Below, in pieces: positions 33,795-45,407 of a DNA stretch of 64,000 nucleotides (position 1 is the stretch's first letter; each line of letters begins with the position of its first letter). The translations under genes were made by a program, and so were the position numbers. The notes under the pieces were generated by a model that was given only the letters and a program-made list of their open reading frames with translations, searched no databases and had not been told where the DNA came from. The DNA is from Petaurus breviceps papuanus (Eukaryota > Chordata > Mammalia > Diprotodontia > Petauridae), in NCBI GenBank assembly GCA_028583685.1, contig JAMXIF010000032.1:7236148-7300147 (forward strand). The letters are read 5' to 3'.

Positions 33795-33955
33795 CCTAGG
33801 CCTCAGCCTAGTCTCTGACATGTACAAGTTATCACTTTAAATGTTCCCAGGCAGCTTTCTAAGAGTATAAATTACAGAGTTGCTACCCTGCATGGGTGGA
33901 GGCAATTTCCATACAGGGACTTACATATACTAATGAAATCATGGTTCTGAACAAC
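33795..33955 (+). mobile_element. SINE-like repeat (CORE-SINE relative)
   Basis: 'ctttctaagagtataaattacagag', 'gctaccctgcatgggtggagg' and 'atactaatgaaatcatgg' recur in diverged form at 61,660-61,770, so this is a dispersed family. It probably belongs with MIR/THER relatives; the name is uncertain. Confidence 0.5.
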
Positions 33956-33959
33956 AACA

Positions 33960-35055
33960 GTAACAAAAAAATGTATAAATGAAGTATAAATAAAGGGCTT
34001 TTAGGATTCTAAAGTTACTCTTTACTAGAGAGATCAGAGAAGGTTTCAGGGAGGCAGATCTGCATTGCAATTGTACTTTAAAGGATAGGTAGCTACTCAG
34101 ATGGTTCAAAACCTCAGATAGTTGGTAACATGTGAGCAGGAGAATCTGTTTAACCTTGCAACTATAGCTTACAAATGCTTTATCCCAGCTCACTATTACG
34201 CATGATAATAATAACTATGATTTATTTTACTTTCTCTGTAAAGAAAAACTCAACTCACATTTTGATTATAACGATAATCTAAAATCCATTCTAGCCTGGG
34301 GGAAACTTGAAACAGTCTCTAGGCTTTGGAATGCTGGAGGGTTAGGGAGGAGGGGGCAGAGAAGTAATGAGAAATAGGCCCCCTGTGTTCAAGCATCATT
34401 AGGGTTTGTTTCCTTGAATGCTAAAGAGAAAGGCAAGCAACCTCAACCAAACTGCCCAGTCAGCAAACCAAAGATACCAACTCCAATAATGAAAACTAGG
34501 GAAGTTTGAAAGCAACAGAAGATTTGGGAAGAAGGCATGTAGAAAACCTAATGATTAGCAGGAAGTCCAGGGATGCCTTAGGCCCTAAACCCAATGAGTC
34601 ATTAAATGGCATAAAATTATAACCTCTATAGCCTTATCCCTGCTCCCCCCCTCCCCAAAGAGTAACATTGAGAGAAGGTGAACTACCATTCCTGTGAGTC
34701 AGACAGATGTATGCATCTTTAAAGATCCTGACTTCAGTCTGCACCAAGTAAGGAATTAATGACATCACAATATCACCGTCCCTAGCATTATAACAGTGAA
34801 GGAGTGTACAGCTCAGAGCCGTTAGTCAGATAGCACCTAAGAGGTCTTTGCTAAAGGCAACTTCCAAAGAAGTCACCTCTTGTGCTAAGGGGACGTTAAA
34901 GAGCTCTCCTGGTGCAGGGCCCAAATTTGTCTGACCTTTATTTTTTTAAGCTATTTTTCTTGGTTAGTGACTTCAGCTGATTTGTTGGGTCACCTCATCT
35001 TTCTGCAGGCAAACCCCAGACAGCAAGGGCAAATACAGAGAGAGAGATGAGAATT
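33960..35055. other. Repeat-poor unassigned stretch
   Basis: About 1.1 kb with no recognised element. Poly-pyrimidine bits at 34,640-34,660 and TTATTTTTTT near 34,940. Confidence 0.45.
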
Positions 35056-35056
35056 C

Positions 35057-35255
35057 TAAAGTTGGATCATAGATAATTAAAGCGAGAAGGGGCCATAGGA
35101 GTCATTTCATCTACCTTATATAAGATAGTGAAATAGAAGCAGAAATGAGAAGTAGTGAGTTGCCCAAGGCTACATAGGTAACAAGGACAGAGATTAGATT
35201 CAAACCCAAGTCTTGTAACTCCAAATCTTCTTCTCTATTACACCATCATGCTGCC
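35057..35255 (-). mobile_element. MIR-type SINE
   Basis: 'agaaggggccataggagtca', 'gagttgcccaaggctacat', 'attcaaacccaagtcttg', 'attacaccatcatgctgcc'. Confidence 0.8.
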
Positions 35256-35259
35256 ACCT

Positions 35260-35723
35260 ACATATCTTTCCATTTTGTGGTTAAGCCTGACATTTCCAAA
35301 TAGGTACCTAAAACCCAAAGACAGACTGCAAAGAATTATACACTTGCTGTCCCTTACATATGGCATTCCATTTCTTGTTCCCATGCTTTTGAACAGGCTT
35401 CCTCCTCCACTATATCTAGAACATTCTCTCTCCTTTTGGAACTCTGTGCTCCTTCAAGGCTCAAGTGCCACCTCCTTCAAGAGACCTTTCCTGGTTCCCC
35501 AAGCAATAGCTTCTACCTTCCCCCTCCCTGAATCACTATGTAGTTATGTTGGATCTTGAATTTATTCATCTGTGACTATATTGTATCTGCCTAATAAAAT
35601 GCAAACTCTTTGAGAGTAGGGAGCATTTCACTTTTGTCTTTGTATCTCCAATGCTATGGCATGGAGATATCTGGTATATAAGAAGTAATTCAAAAGAGCT
35701 TATTGATTGATTGATTGATTGAT
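35260..35723 (+). mobile_element. L2 LINE 3' end with (GATT)n terminus
   Basis: 'aaagacagactgcaaagaat'-like upstream part, 'cttcaaggctcaagtgccacc', 'gagacctttcctggttccc', 'tttgtatctccaatgctatgg'. It ends in a TTGA/GATT tetranucleotide run (35,700-35,723). Confidence 0.85.
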
Positions 35724-35724
35724 T

Positions 35725-36050
35725 TGGTGCATGACATTCTCAACATCCTAAATATTAATGGGAAGGGAGGAAAGGAGGGAAGCAAGGAAGGGCAATTGTT
35801 ATATTTCACGCTAGATGCCAGAGATGCTGAACACTAAAGATTATCCTTTTGAGGCATTCTGAGTACACATAAATATTCTTTCATTTAAAAGCTGTAGCCC
35901 TAAAAATAAAATAAAAACTTGTCCTCTTTGGGAAATCAGTATTTTTTCTATTTTATGTCACTTTAGAGGCTTTGATCAACATTCCAGTACAGCACATCCG
36001 TCAGGTATATGTGCTGCTATTGTTTCCCCAAATGTTCATGAACTTGACAC
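35725..36050. other. Unassigned sequence
   Basis: GGAAGGGA-rich patch at about 35,760-35,790; otherwise nothing recognised. Confidence 0.4.
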
Positions 36051-36051
36051 A

Positions 36052-36315
36052 TTCAGCAAATTCAACAAATACTGACAGAGCACTTGGAAGGTACAGGACT
36101 AGATGCTGAGGACATAATGAGGGAAAAAAAGCCAACCGAGTTATAATTTAGTAGGGAAGATTGAAAAAATGCACGCAGATGGGAAGGATGCAAAGCAGAC
36201 GTGAGACATCCAGGCAAAGACCAACAAGAAATCTGAGGAGGGAAAAATTACTTGCAGGTGAAGGGAATCAGAGAAAGCTTCATGTAAGGAACAGCACCTG
36301 GACTGGCCCTCGGTT
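36052..36315 (-). mobile_element. L2 LINE 3' fragment
   Basis: 'attcaacaaatactgacaga', 'ggactagatgctgaggacat', 'cagagaaagcttcatgtaag'. Confidence 0.7.
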
Positions 36316-36317
36316 AC

Positions 36318-36555
36318 AGTAATAGCCAGCATTTATATAGCTGTTGACATATATGTTAGCTGGGTCAGTCCTCACAACAACCAAGGGAGGTCAGTGTTAT
36401 TATTATCCTCATTTTACAAATGAAGAAAGAAAGGCAGATAGAAGTTAAGTGACTTCATCAGGGTCACAGGGCTAAGTGAATGCCAGAATTTGAATTTAGG
36501 TCTTCCTGATGCCAAGGCTAGCAATCTATCTACTGAATCACCTAGCTAGCCTTGA
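36318..36555 (-). mobile_element. THER/MIR-type SINE, full length
   Basis: 'aatagccagcatttatatag', 'cctcacaacaaccaagggag', 'cattttacaaatgaagaaag', 'ggtcttcctgatgccaag', 'atcacctagctagcc'. Confidence 0.9.
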
Positions 36556-36691
36556 AGGCAGAGGAACATCCTTTGAACCAGAGTTTCAAAGGATACTCCA
36601 TAGAACACAGAGATCAAGTCACTTTAGCTTAGCATCTAACATGTCTTACATAACTCCTCTGTAAAAAAGGGAGCACCGAGTTAGATAAAAG

Positions 36692-36938
36692 AGCTAAAAT
36701 TGATTTAACACTTTAAGGTTTACACAGCATTTTTCTGTCTGACTTTATCGTTACAACAACTTTGTAGCATAGGTGCGATTTATATTATTCTCATTTTACA
36801 GATGAGGAAACTGAGACTGGGAAAGAATGATTAACTTAGCCAGGATAACATGGCTTTTGTCTAAGATAGAATTTGTACTGAGGTTTTCCTGACTTAGTCT
36901 AAGTTAAGGACTCAATCTACTATGTCACCTAGATAATT
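36692..36938 (-). mobile_element. THER/MIR-type SINE, full length
   Basis: 'ttaacactttaaggtttaca', 'ttacagatgaggaaactgag', 'gaggttttcctgacttagtc', 'actatgtcacctag'. Confidence 0.85.
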
Positions 36939-37144
36939 TCCAAGTCCTCTGTTCCTGTATATGTCTACATACGAATAGGTGGGTTTAACTCACCCCCTAA
37001 GAATGCATCTTCATGAGTGGCAGAGAGAGTTGAACCAGCAGGGCTGAAGATGAAGTAGTAAGAGATTGACACATGCCATGAGTCTCAGTTAAGGGTCAAA
37101 TCCAGAGAGGTGAGCTGAGCCAGAAAGAATCAAGCAAATACCAG

Positions 37145-37270
37145 AGGCATATGGAATAGTATAAAAGTATTGGATTTGAAAAGAGAAGGTAATGGTTCTA
37201 ATCCAGACTTGGCTCTCATTACTTGCCTGATCTTGGGGCAAATCTCTTTACATCTCTGGACCTCAATGCA
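37145..37270 (+). mobile_element. MIR-type SINE
   Basis: 'tggaatagtataaaagtatt', 'aatccagacttggctctcat', 'tcttggggcaaatctcttt'. Confidence 0.65.
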
Positions 37271-37274
37271 CCTA

Positions 37275-37585
37275 CGTGGCACACAAAATAGTGTATAGAG
37301 CTCAGGGCCTGGAGTCAGGAAAACTTCCTGAATTCAAATTTGACCTCAGACACTTATTACTATGTGACCCTGGACAAGTCACTTCACCCTTTTTGCCTTA
37401 GTTTATTCCTCTGTAAAATTAGCTAGAGGAGGAAATAGAAAACCACTTCAGTATCTTTGCCAAGAAAGCCCAAAATGGGGTCAAAGAGTCAAAGATGACT
37501 CTTTACCAAGTGTTTCTCTACACTTTGAGAACTGGCCATCTATTATCTCCCCTTACATGACTGAAATGACTGAACAACAACAAAA
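37275..37585 (+). mobile_element. Mar1-type SINE carrying a 56-bp insert
   Basis: Forward Mar1 ('ctcagggcctggagtcagg', 'tatgtgaccctggacaagtc', 'tatctttgccaagaaagccc', tail 'ctgaaatgactgaacaac'). The tail is split at 37,501-37,556 by 56 bp flanked on both sides by ATGACT. The insert has a diverged twin at 38,993-39,049. Confidence 0.85.
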
Positions 37586-37869
37586 CTGAGAGGTTGTACT
37601 AGAATGGCTCTAAGGTTCACTCCATCTCTAAACAAATTACCTAATTCTCCCCTGTATGCTGCTGCCCCTTTGGTATGAGTTAACCAGGATATACACAAGT
37701 TAGTGACAGTCAAAAGACGTCAGAAGAATCTTGCTTGCCTGTGACTGGATGCCCTACTGTGATCTCAAGGATGCCTTCATACATATCCCAACAACATCTC
37801 TTATTCCCTGTAATCTTTTGGTTAAGAACATTTGCATTAGCCTCTCCTATCCATTCACCATTCCTTACA

Positions 37870-37980
37870 TTGAAGAAGGCAGTAACATGGGGTGGTATAT
37901 TGGGCATGACAAGACCATGTTTCAAATCTCACCTCAGATAATTTAATAACTGTGTGACTCTAGGCAAGTCAATTATTAAT
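37870..37980 (+). mobile_element. MIR-type SINE, partial
   Basis: 'ggcatgacaagaccatgtttc', 'taactgtgtgactctaggca'. Confidence 0.65.
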
Positions 37981-38335
37981 CAATCCCTGCTCTCAAAATA
38001 CACATTCTAGTGGAGGAGAGAAGATGCGAATAACTATAAATATACATGATATATACAGGGTATATTGGAGACATTCTCAGAAAGAAGACAATAACTTTAA
38101 TGGGGAAATTAAGAAAAGTTTCTTGCAGGAGGTGGGATTTTAGCTGAGACCTGAAAGAAGCCAGGGAGGTCAGGAGGCAGAGGAGACAAGGGAGAAAATT
38201 CCAGGCACAGGTGACAGCCAGAGAAAGGTCATGGTAGGAGATGGAGTGTCATATGCCAAGAACAGCAAGCAAGCTGGTCTGGATCATAAAGTATGTAAAG
38301 GGGTCAGCCTATGAAGGGATTTAGAAGATAGGCAG
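37981..38335 (-). mobile_element. L2 LINE fragment
   Basis: 'gggattttagctgagacctg', 'gaagccagggaggtcagg', 'agggagaaaattccaggc', 'gatggagtgtcatatgcc', 'ctatgaagggatttagaaga'. A further L2-like trace ('caaggacgacaccaagatta') is at 38,800-38,825. Confidence 0.88.
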
Positions 38336-38569
38336 GCTGTTAGGAACTGCCCTGATGACACAAAGCATCTGCCTGCAGGAGTTGACATCCTAGAAGCCAG
38401 CAAAGTAAATATTTATTGCAACACTGGAGGAATCCTTATCCATCTGTATCAAACTAAGAGGGAGAGGGAGAGAGAGATGGGAAAGGATTGGGGTAGAGAA
38501 GAGGAGGTAATAGTAATTGAATTTGGTTTCATAGCCAAAACTCAGATACAGGATTTAACACAGGAAGAA

Positions 38570-38727
38570 ATAATAAATACCATCCAACCAATACACTCAT
38601 TTTACAAATAAGGAAACTAAGGCCAGAGAGGTAATGTTATTTACAAGTGGCAGAAATAGGATTTGAACCCAGGTCCTCCGAATGCAAATCTGGCATTCTT
38701 CCTTCTGTATCACATTGCCTCCCTAAG
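38570..38727 (-). mobile_element. MIR-type SINE
   Basis: 'cattttacaaataaggaaac', 'aggccagagaggtaatgtt', 'gatttgaacccaggtcctc', 'tgtatcacattgcctcc'. Confidence 0.85.
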
Positions 38728-38992
38728 GATGGGAGAAATACTGTAGAAGGAGAAGCAGACTTAGAAATTGATAGGTGGCAGGGCTTGGGTGGTGGAGGGC
38801 AGTGCTCAAGGACGACACCAAGATTAGGAAGCCATGTTCATCGCAACTATTGACCACGTTTGCTCTTTCATCGTCCTCACTTTCCACGCTCTTTTGTCAG
38901 GCTCTCCTCTCATATTCCAGGTGGCTGCTTCTACTCCTCACAGCTGAATTTCTATGCATGTCCACCTGCAGCTATTTAGAAAACCCATGACA

Positions 38993-39049
38993 CTTTACCA
39001 AGTGTTTCTCTGCAGCTCGAGGACTGCCCATCTATTACCTCCCTTTACA
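38993..39049 (+). repeat. Short dispersed repeat, twin of 37,501-37,556
   Basis: About 83% similar to the insert in the Mar1 SINE over 56 bp, starting CTTTACCAAGTGTTTCTCT. No transposon ends are visible here. Confidence 0.8.
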
Positions 39050-39417
39050 CTGCTTATTTGTAATTATATTGAAAAAATGCTATCAACATGTCATGGAATG
39101 ATTTGTTCTTAATAAACTGCTGAGAATGCTTAGAGCCCATGATTCTAGTGTTAAATAGATATTTATGTGTTTTCCACTCCCTCTTTTCTCTGATCCTTTC
39201 CCTAATCACCAGCATCACCCTTCCAGGACAGTAAATTCTAGGCAGATCCTTTTCTCCTGGCACTCACTGAAACTAGATTTCTAAAAGACCTTCCTTCTTG
39301 CAGGATTTGAAAAAATGATTGTAACTTGTTCAGCTAGTTCTACCAAACCCCAGGATATAAACTACTTGGACCTGTGAAGTCAATCTTCCAAGTGCCCCAT
39401 CCCTTTGGTTGTTTTAT
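39050..39417. other. Unassigned sequence
   Basis: No repeat or gene recognised. Confidence 0.4.
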
Positions 39418-39533
39418 CAATTCTCTGTCTCTTTCTGTCTCTGTCAGTCTCTCTTTCTCTGGCTCTCTGTCTATCTCTCTTTTTTCCTGGCACATAGAAT
39501 TTACTTAATAAATGCTTGCTGATTAAGTGAGTG
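39418..39533 (+). repeat. (TCTCTG)n tract followed by L2 tail
   Basis: Pyrimidine repeat at 39,418-39,480, then 'cctggcacatagaatttact', 'aataaatgcttgctgat', an L2 3' terminus. Confidence 0.85.
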
Positions 39534-39726
39534 TTACTATTATTAAAAAGGAATGAGCCAGCCATGTTGTAATGTTGAATGCCTGTAATCCCTGATCCTA
39601 CAGGAGGTTCAGGTTAGAGTTTGAGGGTTCTGAGCTATGGTAGGGTTAAACCATTCAGGTGTATGAACTAAGTGAATGAATTCCCAAAAGCAAAAGGTCA
39701 CCAGGTTATCTAATGAAAGGTCAACC

Positions 39727-40126
39727 NNNNNNNNNNNNNNNNNNNNNNNNNNNNNNNNNNNNNNNNNNNNNNNNNNNNNNNNNNNNNNNNNNNNNNNNNN
39801 NNNNNNNNNNNNNNNNNNNNNNNNNNNNNNNNNNNNNNNNNNNNNNNNNNNNNNNNNNNNNNNNNNNNNNNNNNNNNNNNNNNNNNNNNNNNNNNNNNNN
39901 NNNNNNNNNNNNNNNNNNNNNNNNNNNNNNNNNNNNNNNNNNNNNNNNNNNNNNNNNNNNNNNNNNNNNNNNNNNNNNNNNNNNNNNNNNNNNNNNNNNN
40001 NNNNNNNNNNNNNNNNNNNNNNNNNNNNNNNNNNNNNNNNNNNNNNNNNNNNNNNNNNNNNNNNNNNNNNNNNNNNNNNNNNNNNNNNNNNNNNNNNNNN
40101 NNNNNNNNNNNNNNNNNNNNNNNNNN
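39727..40126. other. Assembly gap, 400 N
   Basis: Run of exactly 400 N. Open frames that cross it are artefacts. Confidence 1.
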
Positions 40127-40190
40127 AGAGAGATGGGGAGAGGGAGAAAGAGAGGAGAGAGGAGGGGAAAAGGGAGAGAGACAGAGAGAC
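40127..40190. repeat. (GA)n purine-rich tract
   Basis: GAGAGA/GGGAGA-rich flank of the assembly gap, likely the reason the assembly broke. Confidence 0.9.
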
Positions 40191-40205
40191 CTAGTCTCAA
40201 AAAAA

Positions 40206-41055
40206 AGAAAAGAATAAATGAACGAATAAAAAGTATATTAATAAGTATGTCTTTCAAAATTAGATTTGACAGTACTAGCAGCATTTTCTACAAGAAATAC
40301 ACTGATAGTAGAATGGACATTCCCACTATTTTTCAGTAGACGGGATCAGGGCTTCACCATCCACAGCCCTTCTAATGTGACACTGCCTGCTCCATCCCCA
40401 AAATACAGGATGAAGTGAAGGAGCAGGAAGTGTTCAACATCTTCTATTGTTCCAACAGGACAGGGATTGAGGAATCTTTTGGTCAAGAGCTGAGTCTGAA
40501 TGGCCTGATAGTATCTATTTAGCACAGAGAGATAAGACAGCATGTCTTTCTGCTTTACAATGGGTCAAGCCAGGGCAGGTTGTCTGAACTTTACAGACTC
40601 CTAAGTCATCATGTCAGGCAAATGAGAAGATAGGGACATGGAGAGACAGCACCTGGGCATGTTTCAACTGTTCAGGCCTGTGACCAAAACTCTGAGAAAT
40701 TCAATGAGGTTTTTACTTCTTTTTAACAAAGGTAACTCATTTGCAAGGCTTTCCTGCAGAGCCAGGCCATGAAGAATGGAGCCATTTGTTGCAGTTGAGA
40801 AGGTCTCTCCTCTGTAGAATAATAGCATTCCCAGGGGCTGCAGAAAGTTCTGGAGTACTGCTGGAAGCAGGGAGTCATTGGAATGGGACCCCATGTTTCC
40901 CACTGCAGTCATCTTTCTTCTGAGCCAAGGGAGCCTGTGATGGCTGGCTATCTCTACAGACCATTGTTGTTTATTTATCCTCTCCACTGGGGGTGGTTTT
41001 AGGCACAGCCAAGTTATGTAAATTGAACTCCTATATGATCTGCCTGCTGTGAAAG
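40206..41055. other. Repeat-poor unassigned stretch
   Basis: About 850 bp with no recognised element. A minus-strand frame at 40,664-40,987 (107 codons) has no known motif or splice context. Confidence 0.45.
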
Positions 41056-41108
41056 AAAGAAAGGAAAAAAGGAAGGAAGGAGGGAAGGAAGGAAGGAAGG
41101 AAAGAAGG
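41056..41108. repeat. (AAGG)n microsatellite
   Basis: Purine tetranucleotide repeat of about 50 bp. Confidence 0.95.
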
Positions 41109-41109
41109 A

Positions 41110-42045
41110 TCGATCCTCATAAGAATAACCTCATATTGTGATATCTTCTAAAATTGTCATATCAATCCAGCACCTTAAAAGTAAGCTTGTCTGCAACATG
41201 ATAAGGTTTGTGGCCTAGCAGACATGGAAGACAGAGGGTTAAAAAAATGAAGCCAGGAGGCCCGCAGTCTATTATGACCTCATAAAATGCCAACCATGTG
41301 GAATGTTAAAAATCATCCTTAGCAGCAAAGGAGAAAGACAGGACACTATCAGGGGTATCTTCCCTGAAAGTGAATGAAGAGTGAACTTGTTTTATTTTAT
41401 CCCCAAAACAAAGAATTCTATATAAATGTTATTTGCTCTGGGCTCAAAATTCAGACAACAGTAGTTTTTGGAAAGAAAAAGAAGAATTCGTTCACCCTTC
41501 AGCAGAGTTGGGAGAGCATCTCATTGGGCTTACTCTTTAATATCTTGACGAATTGGGGAGAAAAAAACTTTGAGGATAGATATAAAAGACATACACACAC
41601 ATCTCTTATTTACTGTTTGGGTTGCATAAGCATAGTGCTTCTTATTTCCCACTGGGTATCATTTGCATGCTGGCAAGTCAGACCAAGCACGGGTTTGTTC
41701 TCAGAGTGAGAGCCAATCCTCAGCTTTCCTGTACACACATGTCCCTGCGTCCTGGCAGTCTGTCTCTGCCCCATCTCCAGTATTACCTGGGTGTAACACT
41801 TTGTTCTTCAAAGATGGTTGTCATAGCCCTTGTGACATCACTTACCTTGGCACAAATTCCAGCTTTCAGAGAAGGGTACCAGAAAATGTGATTGTGGGTT
41901 AGATTTTCCCAAACATTGGCTTATATTTCTAAGCTAAACTCTCTGGGGATTATTATTTAGGATTCATGAGCATCTGGCACCCAAATGACCTAGTGAAAAT
42001 TTGGAAGGGGTAGGAAATACTCCCTGTGCTGCTGAAGCTTATTCA
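41110..42045. other. Repeat-poor unassigned stretch
   Basis: About 940 bp without a recognised repeat. The 111-codon frame at 41,374-41,709 and its overlapping neighbours show no family resemblance. Confidence 0.45.
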
Positions 42046-42590
<545 letters not shown>

Positions 42591-42594
42591 AATC

Positions 42595-42852
42595 TGTCAG
42601 CTATATAGTGCAGTAGATAGAGTGCCAAGTCTGGATTCAGGAAGACATCTTCCTAAATTCAAATCTGACCTTACTAGCTTACTAGCTGTGTGACCCTGGG
42701 CAAGTCATTTAACCCTATTTGCCTCAGTTTCCTTATCTGTAATATGATTTGAAGAAAGAAATGGCAAACCACTCCAATACTTTGGCCAAAAAAACCCAAA
42801 ATGGGACCATGAAGATTTGGACATGACTAAAATGATTGAACAATAACTACTG
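42595..42852 (+). mobile_element. Mar1-type SINE with RTE-derived tail
   Basis: 'gctatatagtgcagtagata', 'agctgtgtgaccctgggca', 'gcctcagtttccttatctg', 'agaaatggcaaaccactcc', 'ggacatgactaaaatgattg'. Confidence 0.9.
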
Positions 42853-43204
42853 CTACCCATTCAAGGCAGAACCAAGGACATAAGTGCCAGCACCCCAATA
42901 ACTGAAGTCCTCCAGACACAGCACCCTGAAACCCCATCTCTGATCTTAATTACCTCAAGACCTGCCTCAGCATAGCTGTCCTCTGCTGAGTCTCCAATAT
43001 ATTAGAAGGACATAGTCTGAGACTATCTCAGTAAATAGACTTCTGCATTTCCAAAGTGCTTTGAGCACAATTAGAGATGCCCACAATGAAGGTATGGGAC
43101 TTTTTTACCCTAAAGCTCAATGTTATGGTTTCTTCCTGATTTATCATGATGAAACCAGGCTAAAGAGGAGAGACAATGCTCTTGAGGGAGGGCCAGGATC
43201 CCTA
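42853..43204. other. Unassigned sequence
   Basis: No repeat or gene recognised; the 71-codon frame 43,061-43,276 runs into a SINE. Confidence 0.4.
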
Positions 43205-43570
43205 GACCTGATAATGAAAAGAGCCCTGGTTACCTCTGATCTGCATTCCTTGTATTACCTTCGACAAGAAGTATAACTTCCCTACCCCTTGATTTTCTCA
43301 TCTATAAAAATGAGGAAGTTGGACTAGATCAGGGGTTCTTAACCTAGAGTCTACAAACTTGGGGATTTTAATATTTTCATAACTATTTTTCATTAGAATT
43401 GGTTTCCTCCATAATCCCATGTGTTTTATTTTGTGCATTTAAAAATATTCTCCTGAAAAGGTGTCCATAGCCTTCACCAGACTGTGCCAAAAGGACCATG
43501 ATACAAAATAGTTAAGGACCTCTGGGCTAGATTGTCTTGAGGTACCTTCCACCTTTAAATCTAGGTTCTC
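43205..43570 (+). mobile_element. MIR-type SINE split by a hAT-like element
   Basis: 'gaaaagagccctggttacc', 'gattttctcatctataaaaatg' before the insertion and 'cttgaggtaccttccacct' after it. Confidence 0.75.
43330..43524 (+). mobile_element. hAT-like MITE, copy 3 (best preserved)
   Basis: 195 bp non-autonomous DNA transposon. Left end CAGGGGTTCTTAACCT; right end 'agttaaggacctctg' is its imperfect inverse. Flanked by an 8-bp target duplication, GACTAGAT (43,322-43,329) / GGCTAGAT (43,525-43,532); 8 bp is typical of the hAT superfamily. No coding capacity. Inserted in a MIR. Confidence 0.88.
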
Positions 43571-43794
43571 ATTCCTGTACCTTCGTTCCTACCATGACCT
43601 CCCTTATCTCAAGTTAAAGCTACAGAAATTTGTTCTTTGTCCTCTGTCTCCACCATTCTGAAGCAATGGAAGTATTTAATGCCACTGAGGGATAGAGTGG
43701 CATGAACCATTTATTAAGTTTAACTAATTGTCAAAGAGGGAACATAAAGATTAAAAATTGAGTGTTCCACACACTGACACATTCCTTCAAGATT
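43571..43794. other. Unassigned sequence
   Basis: Nothing recognised. Confidence 0.4.
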
Positions 43795-45060
43795 GCAGTC
43801 ATTCAGAAATCATTTATTAAATACTTACTATGTACCAGACACTGTGGTAAGTGCTGGTGATAGAAAGAAAAAATGGTCCCTACCCTCAATGAACTTACAT
43901 TCTAATGATATAAGTGTATGATGTATATAGCCTATATCAGATTGCTTGCTATCTGGGAGAGGAGGGGGGTAAAGAGAAAAAAAAATTGGAACTTAAAATC
44001 TTATAAAAGTGAATGTTGAAAATTGTTTTTACATGTAATTGGAAAAAATTAAATACCATTAAATGGGAATAAATAAAAGTTTAAAAATAACCCCTCCAAA
44101 AGATATAAATATATAAGATATATACCAAGTAGATGAGAGGTCATCTGAGAGAGAAAAGCACTAGCAGAATCCCTTCTGCTGAAGGTAGAATTTAAGTCTT
44201 GAAGGAAGGCAGAATAAAGAAGAGGAAAATTTCAGGCATGGGGAGGCACCAGTGTAGAAATGTCGAGTTTGAAAAGATGTCGAAGTGATATGTGTAAGAA
44301 ACAAGCTGGTTTTTGTATCTGGATTGTAGAATGCATGGAGAAAAGTAATGGGTAAGATTGAAAGATAAGAAGGTGTCAATTTATGAAGAGCTTTGCATGC
44401 CAAATAGACAACTTTACAATTAATCTGAAGGGAAACAGAGACTAGAGGTAATGGGGAGTTTATTGAATAAGGGACATGGTATAGTCATACCTAAACTTTG
44501 AGAAAATCACTGTGGCAGTAAGGTAGGGGATAGATTGGTGTGGGAAAGACTTGAGCCAGGGAGACCAATCAGAAGGCTATTGCAATCGCCCAGGCATGAG
44601 GTAATAAGGCACTCTACCAGAGTGGTGGTTTAGCAGTGAGGGGAGAGTGGAGACCATATACAAGACCTGCTATGAAGAAGGAAACAACAAAATTTGAAAA
44701 CAGATTGGATCTATGGAGTAAGTGAGGGTGAAGAATTAAGGTAGACAAAGAAATTGCATGCTTAGGGAAGAAAATAGTGGTCACTGTGATAGTAATAGGG
44801 AAGTTCAAAAGGTTCAGAAGAGGGTAGGGAAAGCTTGGGGTGTGAAGAGGGGGGCCAGGAAATGCATTTAGTTTTGAACATGTTAAGTTTGAGAGACAGG
44901 ACATCCAATTTGAGATGTATTAAAGATAGCTGGTAAAATGACACTACAGCTCAGGAGAGAGATTATGGCTGCATATATAAGCCTGGGAATTATCTGCATA
45001 AAAATGATTGATATGTCCATATTTGCTGAGGCCACCAGCTATGATTCACAAACCCAACCA
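43795..45060 (-). mobile_element. Long L2 LINE 3' fragment
   Basis: Reverse L2 from the 3' terminus ('atcatttattaaatacttac', 'ccctcaatgaacttacattc') through 'ggaaaatttcaggcatggg', 'tttatgaagagctttgcatg', 'gccagggagaccaatcagaa', 'gctattgcaatcgcccaggc' to 'gggaattatctgcataaaaa'. Interrupted by the L1 piece at 43,925-44,100. Confidence 0.92.
43925..44100 (+). mobile_element. L1 LINE 3' end inside L2
   Basis: 'agcctatatcagattgcttgc', 'aattggaacttaaaatctta', 'gttgaaaattgtttttaca', then an A-rich end; same terminus as the L1 at 15,580-16,345. Confidence 0.82.
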
Positions 45061-45350
45061 TGATATGTCAGGAATTATTTTAACCTGGTCATTGAAAATG
45101 TCTACATTTTGGCTATTTTCTCCATCTAGCTTTATAGTGATCCTTTTTTTCCTGGAGGAAAAGAATGACAACTTCACCCACAATAGTTACTCTAGTTTCC
45201 TTAGTACAAAGGACATTGAGTTTGGATTAAATGGTGCTGACAAGTGACATGGGAACACTAGCATGAAAACATCGATTTTCTGATATGTACCAAATAATCC
45301 TATTAAGAATCCTTGGTCCCCTAAGCCATTATACTGCTCCAGTCATTGTG
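45061..45350. other. Unassigned sequence
   Basis: Contains one copy of a ~31-bp word repeated at 46,196-46,227 (here 45,290-45,320). Otherwise nothing recognised. Confidence 0.4.
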
Positions 45351-45351
45351 A

Positions 45352-45352
45352 T

Positions 45353-45407
<55 letters not shown>

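Larger units (their letters stand above)
39555..40205 (+). pseudogene. RN7SLP: 7SL (SRP RNA) retropseudogene spanning an assembly gap
   Basis: 39,555-39,726 follows 7SL RNA from its 5' end: 'gaatgcctgtaatccctga', 'gttctgagctatggt', 'ggtgtatgaactaagtg', 'tcaccaggttatctaatg', 'aggtcaacc'. After the 400-N gap and a GA-rich tract the sequence ends 'gagagacctagtctcaaaaa', matching the 7SL 3' end plus a poly(A). 7SL is about 300 nt, so only about 100 nt of it should be missing; the stated gap is larger than needed and partly occupied by GA repeat. Diverged and without an obvious upstream promoter element, so a retrocopy. Confidence 0.83.

Noticed and set aside
39676-40339. Open frames of 170-208 codons
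   Set aside because: They consist mostly of the 400-N gap.
40664-40987. 107-codon minus-strand open frame in a repeat-poor stretch
   Set aside because: No motif and no evidence of splice sites or upstream gene structure; chance length is plausible.
41374-41709. 111-codon open frame
   Set aside because: No recognisable motif, several shifted overlapping frames of similar length, no conserved start context visible.
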